7,175 bases of DNA, taken from the NCBI GenBank assembly GCA_947630315.1, contig CANRHA010000087.1:1-7175 (forward strand). Reading direction: 5' to 3'. The notes below the pieces were generated by a model. That model was not told where the DNA came from, did not search any database, and worked only from the letters and a program-made list of their open reading frames with translations. The stretch comes from an uncultured Clostridia bacterium (GTDB taxonomy: Bacteria; Bacillota; Clostridia; Oscillospirales; Ruminococcaceae). The position numbers and the translations under genes were made by a program. Shown here piece after piece: positions 1 through 5,484 of this stretch; positions within the stretch are counted from its first letter, which is position 1; each line of letters begins with the position of its first letter.

Positions 1-397
1 GGTGCACCAGACCCATTTCATCGACCTTGACGTAGGTGACTTCAAAGCCGTGCTTTTCAAGGTATTCGCAGGTGTGTAAAACGGCGTGATGTTCAAAAAC
101 CGTTGTTACAATGTGTCTCTTGCCCTTTTTTGCTCCGGCGTCGGCCGCGCATTTTATAGCCCAGTTGTCTGCCTCGGAGCCGCCCGAGGTAAAGTAGATC
201 TCGGTGGTTTTTGCGCCTATTGCCTTTGCAACCGTTTCGCGGGCTTTGAGGATAGCTCTGGCGGAGTCCATGCCTATTGAATATATGCTTGAAGCGTTGC
301 CGTAGTGATCCTTAAGGTAGGGCATCATCGCTTCAAGAACCTCGTCGGAGATCCTTGTTGTAGCCGAATTATCGGCATATACAAAGCGTTTTTCCAT
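1..397 (-). CDS. Cysteine desulfurase (NifS/IscS family), N-terminal part, cut by window edge
   Basis: This is the first 132 codons of a PLP-dependent cysteine desulfurase, which removes sulfur from L-cysteine as a persulfide for Fe-S cluster assembly or tRNA thiolation in the cytosol. The ATG at 397-395 is preceded by a Shine-Dalgarno AAAGGA at 411-406 with 8 nt spacing. Visible family signatures are the N-terminal YADNSATT (residues 7-14), the glycine-rich FTSGGSEADN (69-78) that lies in the PLP phosphate region, and EHHAVL (102-107), whose first His (103) aligns with the cofactor-stacking His of IscS. The PLP lysine and the catalytic Cys loop lie beyond the left edge, so NifS, IscS and SufS-like subtypes cannot be separated; the motifs favour the NifS/IscS group over SufS. 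It follows rnhA on the same strand after a 73-nt gap. That gap has a TATAAT-like hexamer (467-462, minus) without a good -35, so cotranscription with rnhA is likely but unproven. Confidence 0.95.
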   Translation of the reverse strand, partial: MEKRFVYADNSATTRISDEVLEAMMPYLKDHYGNASSIYSIGMDSARAILKARETVAKAIGAKTTEIYFTSGGSEADNWAIKCAADAGAKKGKRHIVTTVFEHHAVLHTCEYLEKHGFEVTYVKVDEMGLVH

Positions 398-470
398 TTT
401 AACAGTCCTTTCTGTAAAGCGAGACGAAAGCTCGTTTATCCCGGAATAATATCCCGAAAAAATTATAATT

Positions 471-926
471 TTATACCTGTGCGTTCTGATCGAGCCGCTT
501 TTTGTACTCCGCCGTCGCAAGGGCGTCGCAGCGTTCGTTTTCGGGGTGGCCGGCGTGGCCTTTTACCCATATGAAGCTTACCCTGTGCTTTGCGGCAAGG
601 TCCAAAAGCTTTGACCAGAGATCGGGGTTAAGGGCGGGCTTTTTGTCTGATTTTATCCAGCCCCTGAGCCGCCATGAGGCCGCCCAGCCGTTGTTTATGC
701 CGTCGCAGAGGTATTTCGAGTCGGTGGTAAGAGTGACCTCGCAGGGTTCCTTTAAGGCTTCGAGAGCCTTTATTGCCGCGGTAAGCTCCATGCGGTTGTT
801 GGTCGTCTCGGGTTCATATCCCGAAAGCTCTTTTGTATGGCTGCCGTACCTCAGTACCGCCGCCCAGCCGCCCGCGCCGGGGTTTCCGGAACAAGCGCCG
901 TCGGTAAAAATTTCAACCTTTTTCAT
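471..926 (-). CDS. rnhA: Ribonuclease HI
   Basis: This complete 151-residue protein matches the usual length of bacterial RNase HI, which cleaves the RNA strand of RNA-DNA hybrids (R-loops, Okazaki primers, misincorporated ribonucleotides). The acidic catalytic set is intact: Asp9 in IFTDGACSGNPG, Glu47 in NNRMELTAAI, Asp69 in TTDSKYL, and Asp134 in NERCD, plus the flexible-loop His124 in VKGHAGHPEN. The basic segment around residues 86-97 corresponds to the substrate-binding handle of the E. coli type enzyme. The ATG at 926-924 is preceded by AAAAAGG (938-932) with a short 5-nt spacer. A near-perfect minus-strand promoter lies about 60 nt upstream. The plus-strand ORFs overlapping it are shadows. 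Confidence 0.97.
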   Translation of the reverse strand: MKKVEIFTDGACSGNPGAGGWAAVLRYGSHTKELSGYEPETTNNRMELTAAIKALEALKEPCEVTLTTDSKYLCDGINNGWAASWRLRGWIKSDKKPALNPDLWSKLLDLAAKHRVSFIWVKGHAGHPENERCDALATAEYKKRLDQNAQV

Positions 927-984
927 TGTGACCTTTTTCAGACGAATTTTGCGGCTTTTGTGCGGTTAAGCGCCGCTAACCGCT

Positions 985-1013
985 ATTATACTACCGCCGC
1001 GCGGATTTGTCAA
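985..1013 (-). promoter_or_regulatory. Sigma-A-type promoter for rnhA
   Basis: On the minus strand, TTGACA (1013-1008) and TATAAT (990-985) are separated by exactly 17 nt, a full consensus. The start of transcription should be near 978, giving a leader of roughly 50 nt before rnhA. A perfect 7-bp inverted repeat, GCGGTTA (962-968) and TAACCGC (977-983), covers the predicted start point and could be an operator or a leader hairpin. Confidence 0.88.
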
Positions 1014-1050
1014 GGCGCCCGTAGAGGTCTGATGTGGTCGAAGGGCGCAT

Positions 1051-1119
1051 CATCATAGGTATTAGGTATTAGATGTTAGATGTTAGAGTTTAAAGGTGTC
1101 GCCTTCGGCGACGGATTTA
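1051..1119 (+). repeat. Heptad array A joined to a GCC-TTC-GGC hairpin
   Basis: A partial heptad (1055-1060) is followed by four full heptads (1061-1088) that fit RTYAGAN-like units such as ATTAGAT and GTTAGAG. After a TTTAAAG linker comes a perfect 6-bp triloop hairpin, GTCGCC (1098-1103), TTC, GGCGAC (1107-1112), then GGATTTAA. A related array and hairpin occur in inverted orientation at 5027-4966. The unit lies about 40 nt upstream of the -35 of the rnhA promoter and points away from that gene. Confidence 0.85.
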
Positions 1120-1156
1120 AGTGTATGGGATAATGTGGGCGGAATAGACACTCCCA

Positions 1157-1201
1157 CATCATAGGTATTAGGTATTAGATGATAGATGTTAGAGCTTAGC
1201 A
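1157..1201 (+). repeat. Heptad array B, direct copy of array A
   Basis: Positions 1157-1194 match 1051-1088 at 37 of 38 bases (T1076 becomes A1182), an offset of 106 nt. One more degenerate heptad (CTTAGCA) follows. The hairpin that follows array A is not repeated here. Between A and B lies a perfect 7-bp inverted repeat, ATGTGGG (1133-1139) with CCCACAT (1153-1159). Confidence 0.85.
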
Positions 1202-1347
1202 GAATTTTGGGGGCGCCGACCGGCGCGGACTCCGCATCCCTCGCGGCGGCATTTAATCCTTCCCCCCTGCCGCCGCTCGCTCGCTCCGTCGCGCCGGCCG
1301 GGCTTAAGGTCTCGCGGCTCTCATATGGGCGGGAGCGCGGCCGCGAC
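1202..1347. other. GC-rich intergenic stretch without a supported gene
   Basis: No ORF with recognisable protein features is present; the open frames here are low-complexity Ala/Pro/Arg/Gly translations caused by GC richness. Short inverted repeats are visible: GCGGCGGC (1243-1250) with GCCGCCGC (1269-1276) around an 18-nt loop, GCGG-act-CCGC near 1226-1236, and the 10-bp palindrome CGCGGCCGCG (1336-1345) next to the cloverleaf element. A short GCTC tandem occurs near 1275-1287. Confidence 0.6.
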
Positions 1348-1440
1348 CCCGGGCGAAGCCCGCCCCGCGCTGCGCGCGGGGCCGGCGGCAGCTCCGCTGC
1401 CGCTGCGGCGGCCCTGCGGGCCGCCGGGGCTTCGCCCGGG
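1348..1440. repeat. Cloverleaf-like palindromic element, copy 1
   Basis: A perfect 14-bp outer inverted repeat (1348-1361 with 1427-1440) encloses three successive hairpins. Each has a perfect 8-bp stem and a 3-nt loop: CCCCGCGC-tgc-GCGCGGGG (1363-1381), GCGGCAGC-tcc-GCTGCCGC (1385-1403) and GGCGGCCC-tgc-GGGCCGCC (1407-1425). Folded, this is a four-way junction of stems. Each outer arm can alternatively form its own small GGGC-gaa-GCCC or GGGC-ttc-GCCC hairpin. It does not look like a tRNA: there is no T-loop or anticodon-sized loop, and the stems are too long. Heptad array C begins 5 nt after it. Confidence 0.8.
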
Positions 1441-1444
1441 CCCC

Positions 1445-1479
1445 GGCAGAGATCAGAGGTCAGAGATCAGCGATCGGAA
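1445..1479 (+). repeat. Heptad array C
   Basis: Five heptads in exact register fit the RTYAGAN theme, with ATCAGAG and GTCAGAG as the clearest units and ATCGGAA as the most degenerate. The array lies between cloverleaf copy 1 and the cotH-family promoter, about 70 nt upstream of the -35, in the same orientation as the gene. Confidence 0.75.
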
Positions 1480-1551
1480 TTTGCCCCACGCGGCGAACGG
1501 CGGGGGATTCCTTAATTTTTCTTAATTTTTTCATTTGTAACCGCTTTGTTA

Positions 1552-1580
1552 TTGAAATTTTCCACGGCGGTTGGTATAAT
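1552..1580 (+). promoter_or_regulatory. Extended -10 promoter for the CotH-family gene
   Basis: TTGAAA (1552-1557) and TATAAT (1575-1580) are separated by 17 nt, with a TGG extended -10 at 1572-1574. Transcription should start near 1587, about 30 nt before the ATG at 1619. The in-frame TTG at 1580 overlaps the -10 hexamer and therefore cannot be the start codon. Confidence 0.85.
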
Positions 1581-1618
1581 TGTCATATACGAAATTTTCC
1601 TCAAGTGGGGGCTTATAT

Positions 1619-3349
1619 ATGTTTTTCAGAAAATTTTTTGCGATAATTACCGCGGCGGCCGTGGGTGCGACAATGCTTTGCTCCTGTGCGGCGCCGGGAA
1701 ACGATAATATCAGCGCCGGCACATCGGCCGAGACCGAAAGACCCGAGATAAATCTTCCGGCGCAGACCGACCCGAATATTCCCGATAATATTGTTGACGG
1801 CTCTTCGCCGGATACTCCTGTGCAGGACGAGCCTTTGCCGGCCGTTACGGACAGCGAGCCGCAGCCTGTTGTTACCGATACAGAGCCCCAGCCCGACGTT
1901 ACTCAGACTCAGCCGGCTCAGCAGCCCGGGGCGGACGGAATGATAGTTGACGACTGGCGCGAGGGGCTTGACCTGAGCGTAGACGACCCGGACGAGATCT
2001 ACGAGGAATTTCGGGTAGACCGCGAGCACCGCGAGGGGTACTATACAAAAATCTGTTCAGAGACGAATTTCCCGATTGTTCATATATCTACGGCAGGGGA
2101 GAGGGAGATAGTTTCGCTTGACGATTATGTGGACAGCTTTATCGAGGTGATGAACTGCGACAGCGTATATAAGCTCGACGCGGCTACGGCCGGGGTGAGG
2201 GTCCGCGGAAACGCAAGCGCAAACTACGGCGACGCGGATTGGATCCGCAAAAACCAGGTCTCATACAGAATAAAATTCACCGAAAGTCAGTCTATGCTCG
2301 GGCTGAACGATTTTGCCCGCTGCAAGTCATGGGTGCTGTTGAAGTCATATGAGGCGGCGATAGAGAACTACATGGCCTTTAAGCTTGCAAAGGCGATAAA
2401 CAACGGCGATTACTTCAGCTCCGATTCGACATTCGTCCAGCTGTACATCAATGAGGAATACAAGGGCGTTTACCTTCTTTGCGAGCAGACTCAGGCAAAT
2501 TCGGAGAGGGTAGACCTGAACGAGGCGCCCGAAAACTACACAGGCACCGACATAGGGTATCTTGTAGAGCTTGACAACTACGCCACCGATGACGATCACC
2601 CGTACTTCTGGCTGAACTTCAACAAAGAGGAGATAACGGATGTTTTCGGCACGTCGAGGGTTCCGAAGAAGTACGCGTATTCGGTTAAAAACGATCTTTA
2701 CAGCGACGAACAGCTCGACTTTATAGAGAGGTACTTTGAGATCGCCTGGGAGATACCGATGAGGGCGATACGCGACGGGGAATACTATAAGATCGGCGAA
2801 GGCTATGAGCTTGTTCCCGCACAGGACGAGTTCTCCTCGGCATATGAATGCGTGAGCCAGGTATTTGATATAGAGTCGGTCGTCGACATGTATATCCTCT
2901 ACGAAATAGTAAACGATCAGGACGTCGGCGGAGGGAGCTTCTTCTTTGCGGTCGATTTCGGCCCCGACCCCGTATACGACAGGGTGACTATGGTTGCGCC
3001 ATGGGATTTCGACTGGGCGTACTTTGACTATTCAAGCGAAGCTGACGGCGGCCTTTACGCGGCAAGATTCAAGGACAGCTATTTTGTGAACCACTGGGGC
3101 GACCGCTCGAACCCTTGGCTTATCCTCTTCTATTCCGCAGATTGGTTCCGCGATCTTGTAAGGCAAAAGTGGCAGGAAAGGCTGCAATATATAAATGAGA
3201 CGATCGACGAGGTCGAGCAAACGGTAATAAACAACGCCGACGAGTTCAACAAGGACGGTACCCGCCGTTCGGGCGGCGCAAAGACGTTGATAAACTGGGT
3301 CCGCGACCGCGTAGACTTCCTCAGCGGAGAGTGGGGAGTCAGAGGGTAG
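1619..3349 (+). CDS. CotH-kinase-domain lipoprotein
   Basis: The 576-residue product starts at ATG 1619, chosen because the promoter excludes the upstream TTG and GGGGG (1607-1611) gives a G-rich ribosome site 7 nt before it. Residues 1-23 form a lipoprotein signal: FFRK basic start, hydrophobic Ala-rich core, then LCSC with Cys23 as the likely lipidated residue. A Pro/Thr/Glu/Asp-rich linker follows to about residue 108, including a repeated DTEPQP-like unit. The rest is a CotH-type domain: GVRVRGNAS (192-200), YRIKF, SWVLLKSYEAAIENYMAF (237-254), LYINEEYKGVYLL and APWDFDWA (460-467), the last containing the conserved Asp-rich metal-site-like motif. CotH of Bacillus is an atypical kinase of spore-coat proteins; clostridial relatives are often secreted or cellulosome-linked. 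The lipid anchor places this one outside the membrane. Its substrate is unknown. The last two residues and the stop are encoded by heptad array D. Confidence 0.9.
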   Translation: MFFRKFFAIITAAAVGATMLCSCAAPGNDNISAGTSAETERPEINLPAQTDPNIPDNIVDGSSPDTPVQDEPLPAVTDSEPQPVVTDTEPQPDVTQTQPAQQPGADGMIVDDWREGLDLSVDDPDEIYEEFRVDREHREGYYTKICSETNFPIVHISTAGEREIVSLDDYVDSFIEVMNCDSVYKLDAATAGVRVRGNASANYGDADWIRKNQVSYRIKFTESQSMLGLNDFARCKSWVLLKSYEAAIENYMAFKLAKAINNGDYFSSDSTFVQLYINEEYKGVYLLCEQTQANSERVDLNEAPENYTGTDIGYLVELDNYATDDDHPYFWLNFNKEEITDVFGTSRVPKKYAYSVKNDLYSDEQLDFIERYFEIAWEIPMRAIRDGEYYKIGEGYELVPAQDEFSSAYECVSQVFDIESVVDMYILYEIVNDQDVGGGSFFFAVDFGPDPVYDRVTMVAPWDFDWAYFDYSSEADGGLYAARFKDSYFVNHWGDRSNPWLILFYSADWFRDLVRQKWQERLQYINETIDEVEQTVINNADEFNKDGTRRSGGAKTLINWVRDRVDFLSGEWGVRG

Positions 3350-3365
3350 AGGGTAGAAGATAGAG
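3338..3365 (+). repeat. Heptad array D, overlapping the end of the CotH-family gene
   Basis: Four heptads in register (GTCAGAG, GGTAGAG, GGTAGAA, GATAGAG) run through the gene end. The TAG in the second unit (3347-3349) is the stop codon. Because the period is 7, the TAGs at 3347, 3354 and 3361 fall in three different frames. Positions 3351-3365 match the minus strand of array E (3567-3553) at 14 of 15 bases, so D and E form an inverted pair around the intergenic spacer. Confidence 0.75.
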
Positions 3366-3413
3366 CGCTCTCTGACAGGCGGGCGTGACAGGGGGAGGCT
3401 GCCTGAGTTTGGG

Positions 3414-3462
3414 AAAAGGGTATTTGTAAATTTTCGCAAGGGAATTTACGAATACCTTTTTT
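3414..3462 (+). terminator. Intrinsic terminator after the CotH-family gene
   Basis: A 19-bp stem pairs 3414-3432 with 3443-3461 around a 10-nt loop, with two G-U pairs (3418-3457 and 3425-3450) that are stable only in plus-strand RNA. It ends in six T residues (3457-3462). The stem is AU-rich in its lower and upper parts with a GG/CC core. It lies about 65 nt after the stop codon and separates this transcript from the rluA-type gene. Confidence 0.88.
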
Positions 3463-3538
3463 AATGATGACGCAGGTGTATAATGTTGGTTCAGGCGGGT
3501 TTGCCATGCCCCTCCCACCCCAGGACGGAGGTTTCGTT

Positions 3539-3566
3539 TTCTGCCCTCTGATCTCTGTCTTCTACC
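3539..3566 (-). repeat. Heptad array E
   Basis: On the minus strand there are four heptads in register (GGTAGAA, GACAGAG, ATCAGAG, GGCAGAA). The array lies only 10 nt upstream of the -35 of the next promoter and points away from the downstream gene. It is the inverted partner of array D. Confidence 0.75.
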
Positions 3567-3576
3567 CGCGCCCATC

Positions 3577-3604
3577 TTGACAACCGCCTCTGTAATGATA
3601 TAAT
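3577..3604 (+). promoter_or_regulatory. Consensus promoter for the RluA-family gene
   Basis: TTGACA (3577-3582) and TATAAT (3599-3604) are 16 nt apart, with TGA directly before the -10 giving an extended -10 element. The predicted start near 3611 leaves a leader of about 30 nt. Both hexamers are exact consensus, so strong constitutive transcription is expected. Confidence 0.9.
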
Positions 3605-3641
3605 AAAATCGTTGAAAACGCGAAGCGGAGGGGGCGCGAAA

Positions 3642-4598
3642 ATGAGGGAGTTTATCATAGGCAAAAACGACGCAGGACAGCGCGCTGACAGGTTTATCGC
3701 AAAGGCCGTGCCCGCGATCGCCGGGGGAAAAATGTACAAATTTCTCCGCGAAAAGAAAATCAAGCTCAACGGCAAACGCTGTGAGATCTCCACGCGCCTC
3801 AGCGAGGGCGACTCCCTCAGAATGTACATCTCGGACGAGTATTTCAGCGACGCCCCAAAGGACAGCCTCGAAGACGTTCCGGCCTCTGTTGACGTTGTTT
3901 TTGAGGATGAAAATATCCTGCTCGCCTATAAGCCCCAGGGGCTTGTTGTTCATGAGGATAACGAAAATTCGCGCAATACGCTGATCAACCGCATAACAGC
4001 CTACCTCATCAAAAAAGGCGAATATGACCCCTCTGAAGAACAGAGCTTCGCACCGGCGCTGTGCAACCGGCTCGACCGCAACACGGAGGGGATAGTCGTA
4101 TGCGCAAAGAACGCCGAGAGCCTGCGTATCATTAACGAGGCTATACGTTCTCATAAATTAAAGAAGAAGTACCTCTGCGCGGTAGTCGGCTGTCCGCGCG
4201 AGCGTTCCGGCAGGATCGAGACATATCTCGAAAAGGTTGAAGCAGAAAACACCGTTTATGTGAGAAAGACCCGCACGCCGGGCCCCAAAACCGCGATAAC
4301 TCATTACCGGGTCATAAAAACTGCGGGGGAGCTTTCGCTTTTGGAGGTCGAGCTTGAAACGGGCAGGACCCACCAGATCAGGGTGCATACCGCGTACATC
4401 GGCTGCCCTATCCTCGGAGACGGAAAGTACGGCCGCAACGAGATCAACCGAAGATACCGTATGAAATATCAGGCCCTGTGCGCCTACAGCCTTACCTTTG
4501 AGACCGACCCGTGCGGGCTGCTCGGCTACCTCAGCGGCAGGACGTTCAGCATATCCGAGCCGGAGTTTGTTAAAAAGCTTTTCGGCGGCGCAAACTAA
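3642..4598 (+). CDS. RluA-family RNA pseudouridine synthase with S4 domain
   Basis: The 318-residue enzyme is predicted to isomerise uridine to pseudouridine in rRNA or tRNA. ATG 3642 was chosen over the in-frame TTG at 3612 because GGAGG (3627-3631) lies 10 nt upstream and the TTG sits at the expected transcription start. Residues 1-62 look like an S4 RNA-binding domain, with QRADRFIAKAVP and KIKLNGKRC as its two typical blocks. The catalytic domain begins near ENILLAYKPQGLVVH (90-104). The catalytic Asp is Asp145 in NRLDRNTEG, with Asn in place of the more common leading His. GRTHQIRVH (241-249) and GDGKYG (259-264) complete the family motifs. The target uridine (RluC, RluD or another type) cannot be told from sequence alone. 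Dense antisense ORFs over this gene are shadows. Confidence 0.93.
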   Translation: MREFIIGKNDAGQRADRFIAKAVPAIAGGKMYKFLREKKIKLNGKRCEISTRLSEGDSLRMYISDEYFSDAPKDSLEDVPASVDVVFEDENILLAYKPQGLVVHEDNENSRNTLINRITAYLIKKGEYDPSEEQSFAPALCNRLDRNTEGIVVCAKNAESLRIINEAIRSHKLKKKYLCAVVGCPRERSGRIETYLEKVEAENTVYVRKTRTPGPKTAITHYRVIKTAGELSLLEVELETGRTHQIRVHTAYIGCPILGDGKYGRNEINRRYRMKYQALCAYSLTFETDPCGLLGYLSGRTFSISEPEFVKKLFGGAN

Positions 4599-4643
4599 TG
4601 GCGGCATATCGCCGCAGGGCGGGCGGAATGTATCCTATGGCCG

Positions 4644-4660
4644 CTGCTCCTTCTGCTACC
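4644..4660. repeat. Left-flank repeat shared with 5413-5429
   Basis: This 17-nt segment ending in TTCTGCTACC matches 5413-5429 at 16 of 17 bases. Both lie about 70-80 nt to the left of a homologous cloverleaf, and both are followed by a CCCGCCG block. This suggests that the repeated unit of copies 2 and 3 is longer than the palindrome. Confidence 0.6.
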
Positions 4661-4713
4661 TTTGCCCGCCGACGCCGGGGGCTGAGCGGCTTTTCTTTGG
4701 CCTTCTGCAGACC

Positions 4714-4818
4714 CCCCGCCGGGGCGGAGCCGTGCGCGCAGGCGAAGCCTGCGCGCCCACGCGCCTACGGCGCGTGGCGCAGCGCCGCAGGCGCTGCGGC
4801 GGCTCCGCCCCGGCGGGG
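4714..4818. repeat. Cloverleaf-like palindromic element, copy 2
   Basis: A perfect 19-bp outer stem (4714-4732 with 4800-4818) encloses three directly abutting triloop hairpins: 10 bp around gaa (4734-4756), 9 bp around tac (4757-4777) and 9 bp around gca (4778-4798). Only T4733 and G4799 are unpaired at the junction, so nearly every base pairs. A further 10-bp inverted repeat, GGCTGAGCGG (4680-4689) with CCGCTCAGCC (4854-4863), flanks it and may mark the edge of a unit of about 184 bp. There is no T-run directly after it, so it is not a classical terminator. Confidence 0.85.
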
Positions 4819-4965
4819 TGACGGCTTCGCAGCCACCTGCGTAAGAGCCGCCCCCGCTCAGCCATGACTTACCCGCACGGCGCCGTAAGGGGCAGGGGAG
4901 CGTTGCCCATATCTGCCGCCCTGCGCCTTAAGCTCAGTCATGGGCAGCGCCCGCATCATTCGCTT
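4819..4965. other. Intergenic spacer with small inverted and direct repeats
   Basis: No gene is supported here. An 11-bp inverted repeat with one G-U pair joins 4900-4910 (GCGTTGCCCAT) to 4941-4951 (ATGGGCAGCGC). CCGCCCTGCG (4917-4926) is the inverse of CGCAGGGCGG just after the rluA-type stop (4612-4621). GCTCAGCCATG (4856-4866) recurs as GCTCAGTCATG (4933-4943). A 10-bp palindrome, ACGGCGCCGT, lies near 4874-4883. The rest of the 4599-5124 spacer is listed as separate repeats. Confidence 0.5.
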
Positions 4966-5027
4966 AATTCAAATCCGTCACCGAAGGTGACACCTTAAAC
5001 TCTAACATCTAATATCTAACATCTATC
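4966..5027 (-). repeat. Heptad array F joined to a hairpin, inverted copy of array A
   Basis: On the minus strand, four heptads (5027-5000) are followed by TTTAAGG and a perfect 6-bp triloop hairpin, GTCACC-TTC-GGTGAC (4991-4977), then GGATTT. Over about 52 nt it matches array A and its hairpin with four substitutions and one gap; two of those substitutions are the two sides of one stem pair. It lies about 33 nt upstream of the -35 of the TSCPD gene promoter and points away from that gene. Confidence 0.85.
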
Positions 5028-5060
5028 TTCTTTTCGGCCACGTCTACGTGCCAATCAAGC

Positions 5061-5089
5061 TTGACAGCTTTTCAAAAAAGGGATATACT
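5061..5089 (+). promoter_or_regulatory. Promoter for the TSCPD-domain gene
   Basis: TTGACA (5061-5066) and TATACT (5084-5089) are separated by 17 nt. Transcription should begin near 5096, about 30 nt before the ATG at 5125, leaving room for a strong AGGAGG (5111-5116) site. Confidence 0.9.
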
Positions 5090-5124
5090 TCAACAGAGTA
5101 TAAAATATAAAGGAGGACTCAACC

Positions 5125-5367
5125 ATGGAAATCGAATACAAAACGACCGGAACCTGTTCGCGGCTCATAAACGTCACCGTAGAGGACGGCATAGTAAAGG
5201 ACGTCAAATTCACCGGCGGCTGCAACGGCAACCTGAAGGGAATTTCCCAGCTCGTGCGCGGCATGAAGGTCGAAGACGTTATCGAGCGGCTCGAACACAC
5301 CACCTGCGGCATGAAGGGAACCTCGTGCCCCGACCAGCTCGCCCAGGCCCTCAAGCAGGCCCTGTAA
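5125..5367 (+). CDS. Small TSCPD-domain protein (TIGR03905-like)
   Basis: This 80-residue protein carries the sequence that names the TSCPD domain at residues 66-70 and resembles the small clostridial proteins classed as TIGR03905. The start is fixed by an ideal AGGAGG (5111-5116) 8 nt before the ATG. Visible features are four cysteines (11, 33, 61, 68), the central GGCNGNLKGI block (31-40) and the HTTCGMKGTSCPD block (58-70). The cysteine spacing would suit a metal or redox site, but this is inference. Related domains occur at the C terminus of some class II ribonucleotide reductases; no reductase gene is seen here, and the function of the stand-alone protein is not established. It has its own strong promoter and no clear terminator; cloverleaf copy 3 lies between it and uvrB. 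Confidence 0.88.
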   Translation: MEIEYKTTGTCSRLINVTVEDGIVKDVKFTGGCNGNLKGISQLVRGMKVEDVIERLEHTTCGMKGTSCPDQLAQALKQAL

Positions 5368-5412
5368 GCCGGCGCATACCCGCGGCTTTGCGGCGCAGGT
5401 AGCCCCACCCTT

Positions 5413-5429
5413 CTGCTCCTTCTGTTACC
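5413..5429. repeat. Left-flank repeat shared with 4644-4660
   Basis: This matches the 17-nt segment at 4644-4660 with a single C/T difference and is again followed by a CCCGCCG block. It marks the apparent left part of the repeat unit that contains cloverleaf copy 3. Apart from this and the hairpins, the spacer 5368-5633 holds nothing recognisable as a gene. Confidence 0.6.
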
Positions 5430-5484
5430 CTCCCGCCGCCCCACGCATGCCCTCACCCGGCTTTCTGCTTACCCCGACCCCGCG

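Noticed and set aside
437..456. Direct repeat TATCCCG (437-443 and 450-456) between rnhA and the desulfurase
   Set aside because: Two 7-nt copies in a short AT-rich gap are too little to support an operator without comparative data.
502..969. Plus-strand ORF of 155 codons opposite rnhA
   Set aside because: It is the shadow of the well-conserved RNase HI reading frame on the other strand.
1051..1201. Possible CRISPR array from repeated blocks
   Set aside because: The repeat unit is 7 nt in direct tandem without spacers, only two larger blocks exist, and no cas gene is present.
1186..1525. Plus-strand ORFs rich in Ala, Pro, Gly and Arg in the GC-rich spacer
   Set aside because: They run straight through the palindromic element and heptads, have no good ribosome site and read as low-complexity translation of repeats.
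3479..3484. TATAAT hexamer after the terminator
   Set aside because: No usable -35 lies at the right distance, and a far better promoter for the next gene is at 3577-3604.
3339..4154. Long minus-strand ORFs over the rluA-type gene and the spacer before it
   Set aside because: They overlap a gene with intact catalytic motifs, a strong promoter and a terminator on the plus strand; their translations match no family I recognise.
4714..4818. Possible tRNA or tRNA-like gene because of the cloverleaf fold
   Set aside because: Loops are only 3 nt, stems are 9-19 bp, and there is no T-loop, anticodon loop or CCA end.
4498..4867. Ala/Arg-rich ORFs on both strands around cloverleaf copy 2
   Set aside because: They come from stop-poor GC-rich palindromes and have no protein features.
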